Shown here: piece by piece, positions 50,149 through 57,381 of the stretch | Layout: each line of letters begins with the position of its first letter | Position numbering within the stretch: position 1 is the stretch's first letter | Position numbers and translations under genes: made by a program | NCBI GenBank assembly: GCA_910585645.1 | Contig: CAJUFP010000004.1 | Coordinates: 1 to 64,000, forward strand | Direction of reading: 5' to 3' | Length of the DNA stretch: 64,000 bases | Source: an uncultured Hungatella sp. | GTDB taxonomy: Bacteria > Bacillota > Clostridia > Lachnospirales > Lachnospiraceae | The notes under the pieces: model-generated | Seen by the model: the letters and a program-made list of their open reading frames with translations, nothing else | The model's database searches: none | What the model was told of the DNA's origin: nothing

Positions 50149-51534
50149 TCAAATCTTCGTCAAATACTCATGAATCCCTCTGGCTCCCGCCCGGCCTGCT
50201 TCCATGGCAAGGATTACCGTGGCGGCCCCGGTCACCGCGTCTCCTCCGGCGTACACGCCTTCTTTGCTGGTCTTTCCGCTTGCTTCCTCCGCCACAATAC
50301 ACTTTCTCCTGTTTACCTCCAGTCCTTTTGTGGTGCCGGAGATCAGTGGGTTAGGCGATGTTCCCAGGGACATAATAACCGTATCCACGTCAATGACAAA
50401 TTCCGACCCTGCCACAGGCATTGGCCGTCTTCTCCCTGACGCGTCCGGCTCTCCAAGTTCCATGCGGATACACCGCATTCCTTTGACCCAGCCGTTGTCG
50501 TCTGTGAGAATCTCCGTGGGGTTGGTCAGGAGGTTGAAGATGATTCCCTCTTCTTTGGCGTGATGGACTTCTTCTGCCCTGGCGGGAAGTTCTGCCTCGC
50601 TTCTTCTGTACACGATATGTACATCGGCTCCCAGGCGCAGGGCGGTTCTGGCGGCGTCCATGGCCACGTTGCCGCCGCCTACCACCGCCACTTTTTTTCC
50701 TGCCGCAATGGGCGTGTCGTAGTCTTCCCGAAATGCCTTCATCAGATTGCTTCTGGTCAGGTATTCGTTGGCGGAGAATACGCCGTTGGCATTTTCCCCG
50801 GGGATGCCCATGAACATGGGGAGACCTGCGCCGGAACCGATGAACACGGCGTCAAATCCTTCTTCTTCCAGAAGCTGGTCGATGGTCACGGATTTTCCGA
50901 TGATCACATTGGTCTCAATGGTTACGCCCAGTTTTTTTACGTTTTCAATTTCAGGTTTTACTACGCCTTCTTTTGGAAGACGGAACTCCGGAATCCCGTA
51001 GAGCAGCACGCCGCCGGGCTCATGGAGGGCCTCAAAAATGGTCACTTCATAGCCCATTTTAGCCAGATCTCCGGCGCAGGTAAGGCCTGCGGGGCCGGAG
51101 CCGATGACTGCTACTTTTTTCCCGTTGGTGTGTTCTGGTTTCTCCGGAACGAAACCGCTTTCCCTGGACCAGTCGGCCACAAACCGTTCCAGCTTGCCGA
51201 TGGACACCGGCTCTCCTTTGATTCCACGGACGCACTGCCCCTCGCACTGGCTTTCCTGGGGGCAGACCCGGCCGCACACGGCGGGAAGGGCGGAGGATTT
51301 GGCGATCACATTTGCCGCCTCCTCAAATTTCCCTTCTTTTACCTGCTGCACGAATCCCGGAATGTCGATGGATACCGGGCATCCCTTAACGCATTTGGCG
51401 TTTTTGCAGGTTAAGCATCTCAAGGCTTCTTCCATGGCCTCTTCTTTGTTATATCCCAGACATACTTCCTCAAAGTTTGCGGCCCTTACCTTTGGGTCCT
51501 GTTCCCGAACCGGAACTTTTTTTAACATATCCAT
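50149..51534 (-). CDS. nfnB: NfnB-type NADPH-binding subunit (GltD-like)
   Basis: A 461-residue flavoprotein. N-terminal iron-sulfur cysteines appear as CLTCKNAKCVKGCP and CGRVCPQESQCEGQC. FAD motif VIGSGPAGLTCAG and a second nucleotide motif VVGGGNVAMDAARTALRLGA follow, with HIVYRRSEAELPAR. Such proteins are annotated as glutamate synthase small subunits, but the NfnA gene immediately upstream and the absence of a large subunit identify it as NfnB. NfnAB couples NADPH formation from NADH and reduced ferredoxin by electron bifurcation. I place the start at 51534, five bases after GGAGG, not at 51546 where the site would be coding. Confidence 0.9.
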   Translation of the reverse strand: MDMLKKVPVREQDPKVRAANFEEVCLGYNKEEAMEEALRCLTCKNAKCVKGCPVSIDIPGFVQQVKEGKFEEAANVIAKSSALPAVCGRVCPQESQCEGQCVRGIKGEPVSIGKLERFVADWSRESGFVPEKPEHTNGKKVAVIGSGPAGLTCAGDLAKMGYEVTIFEALHEPGGVLLYGIPEFRLPKEGVVKPEIENVKKLGVTIETNVIIGKSVTIDQLLEEEGFDAVFIGSGAGLPMFMGIPGENANGVFSANEYLTRSNLMKAFREDYDTPIAAGKKVAVVGGGNVAMDAARTALRLGADVHIVYRRSEAELPARAEEVHHAKEEGIIFNLLTNPTEILTDDNGWVKGMRCIRMELGEPDASGRRRPMPVAGSEFVIDVDTVIMSLGTSPNPLISGTTKGLEVNRRKCIVAEEASGKTSKEGVYAGGDAVTGAATVILAMEAGRAGARGIHEYLTKI

Positions 51535-51583
51535 AATTTCCTCCATTCCATACGCTGCGGGCTTCTTCTAGTACATCGCTATA

Positions 51584-52471
51584 CTAATCTCCCTGGCAAT
51601 GGCCGCACCCGCCATGGTGGGTGTCTCCTTCTTTCAGCTTCAGCATGGCCCGCCCTTCTTCTGTCCGGTACATCTGCTGCCGCTTCATGGCCTCATCAAA
51701 GTTTACTTTATGGCCGTCAAATTCCGGTCCGTCCACGCAGGCAAATTTCACCTCATCTCCTACCGTGAGACGGCAGGCGCCGCACATGCCGGTTCCGTCC
51801 ACCATTATGGGGTTCATGCTGACAATGGTGGGGATGTTTAGTTTTTTGGTCAGCAGGCATACAAATTTCATCATGATCATAGGGCCGATGGCTACGCACA
51901 CATGGTACTGCTTTCCCTGATGTTCCACCAGGTCTTTTATCACGTCGGTTACCATGCCTTTTTGCCCATAGGAACCGTCGTCTGTGGTTATGTAGAGATT
52001 GGCGGCCACGGCTTTCATCTCTTCTTCCAGGATCAGCAGATCCTTTGTTTTTGCCCCCACGATCACATCTGCGTCAATGCCCCGATCTCTCAGCCATTTT
52101 ACCTGGGGATATACAGGGGCAGTTCCCACGCCGCCTGCGACAAAGAGCATTTTTTTGTTTTTCAAAACCGTCAGGTCTTCGTGGACAAATTCCGACGGCT
52201 TTCCCAGAGGCCCCACAAAATCCCGGAAACTGTCCCCGGCTTTCAGGGCTGCCATCTTCCTGGTGGAGGCTCCCACGATCTGGAATACGATGGTGACGAT
52301 TCCATTTTCCCTGTCATAGTCGCAGATAGTCAGGGGAATCCTCTCCCCTGTCTCATCTATTTTTACAATGACAAATTCTCCCGGTTCACAGACTCTGGCT
52401 GTTCTGGGCGCTTCCACGTCCATGAGGTAAATCTTGTCTGCCAGCTGCCGGGCTTTCACGATCTTATACAT
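51584..52471 (-). CDS. nfnA: NfnA-type ferredoxin:NADP+ reductase subunit
   Basis: A 295-residue FAD/NAD-binding protein of the dihydroorotate dehydrogenase electron-transfer/NfnA type. FAD region GEFVIVKI...RIPLTICDYD; NAD region VAGGVGTAPVYPQVKWL; the C-terminal [2Fe-2S] ligands in GTGMCGACRLTVGDEVKFAC plus an upstream position. AGCAGGAGG sets the ATG at 52471. It follows xdh by 21 bases and leads into nfnB, so all three share an operon. In known NfnAB the alpha subunit contacts NADH. Confidence 0.9.
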   Translation of the reverse strand: MYKIVKARQLADKIYLMDVEAPRTARVCEPGEFVIVKIDETGERIPLTICDYDRENGIVTIVFQIVGASTRKMAALKAGDSFRDFVGPLGKPSEFVHEDLTVLKNKKMLFVAGGVGTAPVYPQVKWLRDRGIDADVIVGAKTKDLLILEEEMKAVAANLYITTDDGSYGQKGMVTDVIKDLVEHQGKQYHVCVAIGPMIMMKFVCLLTKKLNIPTIVSMNPIMVDGTGMCGACRLTVGDEVKFACVDGPEFDGHKVNFDEAMKRQQMYRTEEGRAMLKLKEGDTHHGGCGHCQGD

Positions 52472-52492
52472 TTGCTTCCTCCTGCTCAACCT

Positions 52493-55054
52493 TTATTTGG
52501 CCTTTTTATAGTAGGTGTCCTGAAGCGGCATGGATGTCCGCAGTTTTTTGTCCAGCCGGTAGTAGGCGTGAGCGCAGGCGGCTCCTGTGGGAATCATGCA
52601 CAGCTCCCCGCAGCCTTTCGCCCCGTAGGCCAGCGGAATCTTTCCCGGCCCCTGGACCAGCTTTACTTCAAGCTGCGGCACATCCGTTGCCCGCATCAGC
52701 CCCAGGGTGCCAAGTTTTGTCTTGCAGTACCCGTCCACGCACTTAAATTCTTCTGTCAGGGCGTACCCAAGGCCCATGACCATGCCGCCTTCGATCTGGC
52801 CTTCCACGGACTGGATATTGACCGGTGTTCCCACGTCATAGGCAGCTACCACTTTTTCGATCTTTCCGTTTTCATCGGGAATCACCACCTGAACCCCGTA
52901 GCTGTAGCTTACGTGGCGCACGGGAAATTCTTTGGTGGACGTCAGGCCGTCGGTTATGGGATGGTACTCTCCGTAGTATTCTTTTCCCTCCAGATCCGCA
53001 AGGGTCTTTCCCGCGTCTAAATCGTTTCTTAGTTTCTCTGCGGCTATTCTTGTGGCTTCCCCGGTTACTACGGTCTGGCGGGACGCGGTGCTGGTGCCGG
53101 AGTCCGGCGTTGTTACGGTGTCCGCGTCTTCATGGATGACCAGGCCCGGGTCAATGCCTGTGGCTTCACAGAGAATGGTCTGGCACATGACGGCGATTCC
53201 CTGCCCCATACATGCCGCGGAGGTGAGAACCTGCACCTTGCCGTCTTTTACTGCCAGCCTGCACCGGCCGCTGTCTATGATGCCCACGCCTTTTCCGCTG
53301 TTTTTCCACCCCAGGGCAATTCCCGCGTATGGGTTGGACTCAAAAATGTCTTTTACTGCCTCCAGACATTCTACGGCTCCTGTGCTCTCATCCGCGATCT
53401 GGCCGTTTGGCAGGATCTGGCCCGGACGGATGGCGTTGCGGTAACGGATCTCCCAGGGGGAAATGCCTGCTTTTTCGGCCAGGAGGTTTAAGTTCTGCTC
53501 CATGGCAAAATTGCTCTGGGCCGCTCCGAATCCGCGGAAGGCTCCTGATACCATATTGTTGGTGTAAACGGACATTCCTAAAATGTCCACGTTCTGGTAA
53601 TTGTAGGGGCCTGCGGCATGGGTGCAGGCGCGGTCAAGGACCGGGCCTCCAAGGGAGGCATAGGCTCCTGTGTCAGCGATGATAACGGCTTTCATTCCGG
53701 TGAGGATTCCGTTTTCATCGCAGGCGGTTGTGATCTCAATCTCCATGGGGTGGCGTTTGGTGTGATAGGCAAGGCTTTCCTGCCGGGTGAATTTTACTTT
53801 TACCGGTTTTTTGGTGTGCCAGGCCATCAGCGCGGCATGGTGCTGTACGCTCATGTCTTCTTTGCCGCCAAAGCCTCCGCCTACCAGCATGGAATGGCAG
53901 TGTACTTTTTCTCTGGGAATCTTTAACATTTCCGCGATCTCCCGCTGCTCATCGTACACGGACTGGCCGCCTGTGTACACAAGAAGCCCGTCTTCTCCCT
54001 CCGGCAGCGCAACGGCGCATTCCGGCTCCATGAAGGCGTGCTCCTGGTGGGGCGTCTTGTATTTTCGCGTAACCACGTATTTGGCGTTGGCTATGGCTGT
54101 CTTCACGTCTCCGTTTACCAGGGTGGATTTACTCATAATATTTCCGTCTTCATGAATCAGAGGGGCGTCTCCCCGAAGGGCGTCCTGGGGTGTTGTCACT
54201 GGGGTCAGCTCCGTGTAATCTACCTCAACCAGGGATACCACCTCTTCCAGGCTCTCTTTTCGGCTTACGGCCACCAGGGCAAGACAGTCTCCCACATACC
54301 GGGTTATGTCGCCTTCGCCCAGCAGCACGTCCCAGTCTTTTTTCATGTGGCCGATCACATTGTCCGGCACGTCTTTTTTCAGCAGGATGCACACGCAGTC
54401 CGGGTGGGACAGGGCTTTGGAAATGTCGATCTTGTTTATTCTTGCCCGGGGATATTTGGAGCGCACTGCTTTGGCGTGGAGCATGCCTTCAAAGTCCAGG
54501 TCGTCCACGTATTTTCCTGTGCCGTTTACTTTTTTTGCCGCGTCAGGGCGGTTAAAATGCTCGTTCATGCGGAGTTTTTCCGGACCTTTGGGGATTGGCA
54601 GATTGTCCCGGAAGTATACTCCTGCCATAAGGATGGCTTCTTCAATTTTTTTGTAGCCTGTACAGCGGCAGATATTGCCCCGGATCGCCTTTTTTACGTC
54701 TGCCTGTGTTGGGTCCGGATTTTTGTCCAGGAGGGCCTTGGCGCAGATAACCATGCCGGGAATACAGAAGCCGCACTGTACGGCCCCGGCCGCCGCGAAG
54801 CAGTGTTCGTATACTTCCCGCTCTCTCTGACTTAAGCCTTCTACTGTGAGAACGGATTTACCCACGAATCTGGACACTTTCTGGACGCAGGCTTTGACGG
54901 CTTTTCCGTCAACCAGAACGGTACACGTTCCGCATGCGCCTTCGCTGCATCCGTCTTTTGTTGATGTGATCTTTAAGTCGTCTCTGAGAAAGGACAGCAG
55001 GGGTTTGTCTGTCTCTGAATATACGGTTTTGCCGTTAATGTTTAGTTCGAACAT
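52493..55054 (-). CDS. xdh: Selenium-dependent-type xanthine dehydrogenase (molybdenum hydroxylase)
   Basis: An 853-residue fusion. Residues 1-150 are the [2Fe-2S] domain with cysteines 36, 41, 44, 56 and 94, 97, 129, 131. The rest is the molybdopterin-binding subunit, with VGGGFGGKED, SGAFRGFGAAQSNFAME, MGQGIAVMCQ and the catalytic glutamate in GAKGCGELC. There is no FAD domain and no xdhB beside it. The domain order matches TIGR03311-type selenium-dependent xanthine dehydrogenases; no selenocysteine codon is used. It hydroxylates purines with water-derived oxygen. Divergent from regulator 2 and first in an operon with nfnA and nfnB, which could take its electrons. Confidence 0.9.
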   Translation of the reverse strand: MFELNINGKTVYSETDKPLLSFLRDDLKITSTKDGCSEGACGTCTVLVDGKAVKACVQKVSRFVGKSVLTVEGLSQREREVYEHCFAAAGAVQCGFCIPGMVICAKALLDKNPDPTQADVKKAIRGNICRCTGYKKIEEAILMAGVYFRDNLPIPKGPEKLRMNEHFNRPDAAKKVNGTGKYVDDLDFEGMLHAKAVRSKYPRARINKIDISKALSHPDCVCILLKKDVPDNVIGHMKKDWDVLLGEGDITRYVGDCLALVAVSRKESLEEVVSLVEVDYTELTPVTTPQDALRGDAPLIHEDGNIMSKSTLVNGDVKTAIANAKYVVTRKYKTPHQEHAFMEPECAVALPEGEDGLLVYTGGQSVYDEQREIAEMLKIPREKVHCHSMLVGGGFGGKEDMSVQHHAALMAWHTKKPVKVKFTRQESLAYHTKRHPMEIEITTACDENGILTGMKAVIIADTGAYASLGGPVLDRACTHAAGPYNYQNVDILGMSVYTNNMVSGAFRGFGAAQSNFAMEQNLNLLAEKAGISPWEIRYRNAIRPGQILPNGQIADESTGAVECLEAVKDIFESNPYAGIALGWKNSGKGVGIIDSGRCRLAVKDGKVQVLTSAACMGQGIAVMCQTILCEATGIDPGLVIHEDADTVTTPDSGTSTASRQTVVTGEATRIAAEKLRNDLDAGKTLADLEGKEYYGEYHPITDGLTSTKEFPVRHVSYSYGVQVVIPDENGKIEKVVAAYDVGTPVNIQSVEGQIEGGMVMGLGYALTEEFKCVDGYCKTKLGTLGLMRATDVPQLEVKLVQGPGKIPLAYGAKGCGELCMIPTGAACAHAYYRLDKKLRTSMPLQDTYYKKAK

Positions 55055-55121
55055 GTGATGCTCCTCCTTGTCTTTTTATTTAATGATAAATTGTCATTGT
55101 AATAAATTTTTTATTTCATTC

Positions 55122-55150
55122 TTGAATTTTGGACTGTGCCGTGGGATAAT
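55122..55150 (+). promoter_or_regulatory. Promoter of YheO-type regulator 2
   Basis: -35 TTGAAT (55122-55127), 17-base spacer, -10 GATAAT (55145-55150) followed by GAA. It mirrors the promoter of regulator 1. Upstream, AATGATAAATTGTCATT at 55082-55098 is a near palindrome beside the xdh start and could be a shared operator. Confidence 0.6.
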
Positions 55151-55245
55151 GAAGTGTGTCTATCATACGCCGGTGTAGTTTGGTTAAGGCTGCCGCCGGA
55201 TTTGCTTAACTTGGCAGCGCTGCCAATACACAGAAAGGAAAAATC

Positions 55246-55944
55246 ATGATTTCATCCAGACTTCATCAGTACGCGCTTCTCGTAAACTTCCTGGGGAAAG
55301 CCCTGGGGCCTGATTATGAGATCGTTCTTCACGATATAACGTCTGAACCCAGCAAGGTTATTGCCATCGCCAACAGCCATATCAGCGACCGGACGGTGGG
55401 AAGCCCCACCACCAACGCCGCCCTGCAAATGCTGGCCGCCAATTCTTACAAGACCAATGATTTCCTGTATAATTATCAGGTGTCTACAGAGGACGGCCGC
55501 ATCCTTCGGGCGTCTACCATGTTCATCAAGGATGACGACGGCAGCCCTATCGGCCTTCTGGGCATCAATTTTGACGACAGCCGTTACAGGGATTTCTGCA
55601 AAAAAATGTTTTCCGTGGTTCATCCGGATGATTTTCTGAAAGCGAATCCTGCCATTCTCTCCCCTGCCCCGGCAAACGGCCAGGCCGCCGGTTCCCAGCC
55701 GGACTCTCTGACAGACGACTTTTCCATGGACATCTCCACTTTGATGGAGAAATCTTTTGAGGCTGTGACCGCGTCCCTGTCCACCCCTATGGAGCGTCTG
55801 AATCAGCAGGAGAAACGGGAGATCGTCCAGAAACTCCAGGAGCGGGGGGTGTTCAAGTTAAAGGGCGGCATCTCTTTTGTGGCCAAGCGTCTGTCCTGCT
55901 CCCCGGCAACGGTGTATCGGTATTTGGGGGAACTGGAAAGTTAG
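55246..55944 (+). CDS. YheO-type PAS/HTH transcriptional regulator 2
   Basis: A 232-residue paralogue of the regulator at 38114-38812, with the same PAS-like first half (GPDYEIVLHDIT, GLLGINFDDSRYRD) and HTH end (REIVQKLQERGVFKLKGGIS). The proteins have identical length and differ mostly near residues 145-165. The DNA is more GC-rich than copy 1. AGAAAGGA precedes the ATG. It is divergent from xdh and ends 11 bases from the convergent hydantoinase, so it is likely the local regulator of purine catabolism. Confidence 0.92.
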   Translation: MISSRLHQYALLVNFLGKALGPDYEIVLHDITSEPSKVIAIANSHISDRTVGSPTTNAALQMLAANSYKTNDFLYNYQVSTEDGRILRASTMFIKDDDGSPIGLLGINFDDSRYRDFCKKMFSVVHPDDFLKANPAILSPAPANGQAAGSQPDSLTDDFSMDISTLMEKSFEAVTASLSTPMERLNQQEKREIVQKLQERGVFKLKGGISFVAKRLSCSPATVYRYLGELES

Positions 55945-55955
55945 GCGGACTTTTT

Positions 55956-57329
55956 TCAAACTCTTTTCGCTGTCACATATCTCCCGCCGTACGCTTTCAA
56001 TATCTCACCGTTTTGGGCTGCCAGCGTCCCCCGCAGGTATACCTGCTCTGCTCTTCCTGTGAGCCGGGTCCCCTCCAGGGGGCAGTAATCGGACCGGGAC
56101 TGCTGGCTTTTCGCTGACAGGGTCCACCTTTCGTCCGGGTTCCACACCACCAGGTCCGCGTCGCTGCCTGCTGCTATGACGCCTTTTTTCGGGTACAGTC
56201 CGTACAGCTTTGCCGGGTTCTCCGAAAGATATCCGCACATCTGCTCCAGGGTGATCTTTTTCTCTCTCACTCCGAAATGGTACACAAGCCCCGGCCTCTC
56301 CTCTGCTCCCGGCATGCCGCAGGGAGTTTTTGAAAAGTCTTCTTCCCCCGCGTTTTTCTGGGCAACGGTAAAGCTGCAGTGGTCTGTGGCAATAGTCTGA
56401 ATGTTCCCCTCTGCCAGGGCTTTCCACAAAACATTCCGGTCTTTTTCCTCTCTTAAAGGGGGAGCGATCATGTATTTTCTGGCTTCCTGGTTCGGAAGGT
56501 CGTAGCGGCTTTTGTCCATAAGCAGGTACTGGGGGCAGGTTTCCACAAAGACCTGCTGCCCTCTTTTTCTGGCCTGGCAGATTTCCCGGTATCCTTCTTC
56601 GGAGCTTAAATGGACAATGATCACCGGTGTATCCACGCAGGCGGCAATCTTTAAGATGCGGCTCACTGCCTCCGCCTCCGCAAGATCCGGCCGGGTCCAC
56701 GGATAATCGGAGACATTTCTCCGGTCTCCCCTTCTCTTCACAACGTCTCTCAGCCGCGCGTCTATGATTCCCCTGTTTTCACAGTGAACCCCCGCAATCC
56801 CTCCCAGTTCTTTTAACCTGGCAAGTATCTCATAAATGGCCTTGTCATCCACCACCATGCCGTCGTAGGTGGTATACAGCTTAAAGGAACAAATCCCCCC
56901 GAACACCACCTCTTCCAGTTCCCGGCTTACCTCCTCATTCCAATCTGACAGAGCCAGGTGAAAGGCATAATCGCAGCTGGCCTTCCCGTCCGCCTTGTCA
57001 TGCCAATGGCTGAGAGCGTATTGCAAACTTTCCCCCCGGTTCTGGGTGGCAAAATCCACAATACACGTGGTTCCCCCGGAAAGCTCTGCCTTAGTCCCGC
57101 TGTCAAACCCGTCAATGGTCACCGTGTCCGACACATCCAGGTCCATATGGGTGTGTCCGTCTATAAACCCCGGAAACAGGTATTTGCCGGAGATATCTAC
57201 CACCGCGGCTCCTTCTGATTCCAGATTTTTTCCCACCGCAGTGATTTTCTCTCCCTCAACCAGAACATCCATTTCTTTAGAACCTTTTCCGGAGATCACC
57301 CTGCCCCCGCAAAATAACAATCTTCCCAT
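55956..57329 (-). CDS. hyuA: D-hydantoinase/dihydropyrimidinase (HyuA-like)
   Basis: A 457-residue cyclic amidohydrolase. Metal ligands are complete: GHTHMDLDV (HxH), SFKLYTTYDG (lysine), GVHCENRG and IIVHLSSEEG (histidines), and ATDHCSF (aspartate). Length is typical. In anaerobic purine clusters such enzymes open a purine-derived cyclic amide. GGGAGG precedes the ATG. It follows ygfK by 52 bases in the same direction, so it is probably in its operon. Confidence 0.92.
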   Translation of the reverse strand: MGRLLFCGGRVISGKGSKEMDVLVEGEKITAVGKNLESEGAAVVDISGKYLFPGFIDGHTHMDLDVSDTVTIDGFDSGTKAELSGGTTCIVDFATQNRGESLQYALSHWHDKADGKASCDYAFHLALSDWNEEVSRELEEVVFGGICSFKLYTTYDGMVVDDKAIYEILARLKELGGIAGVHCENRGIIDARLRDVVKRRGDRRNVSDYPWTRPDLAEAEAVSRILKIAACVDTPVIIVHLSSEEGYREICQARKRGQQVFVETCPQYLLMDKSRYDLPNQEARKYMIAPPLREEKDRNVLWKALAEGNIQTIATDHCSFTVAQKNAGEEDFSKTPCGMPGAEERPGLVYHFGVREKKITLEQMCGYLSENPAKLYGLYPKKGVIAAGSDADLVVWNPDERWTLSAKSQQSRSDYCPLEGTRLTGRAEQVYLRGTLAAQNGEILKAYGGRYVTAKRV

Positions 57330-57381
57330 AAGTAAACCTCCCAGTTATTACGAATCCTGCTGCTTTTGCCCCTCACCCATC

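Noticed and set aside
50149..51534. Glutamate synthase small subunit
   Set aside because: No large subunit is adjacent, and the nfnA gene directly upstream fits NfnB better.
52493..55054. Selenocysteine in the xanthine dehydrogenase
   Set aside because: There is no internal TGA in frame; the name refers to a labile selenium cofactor in the family.
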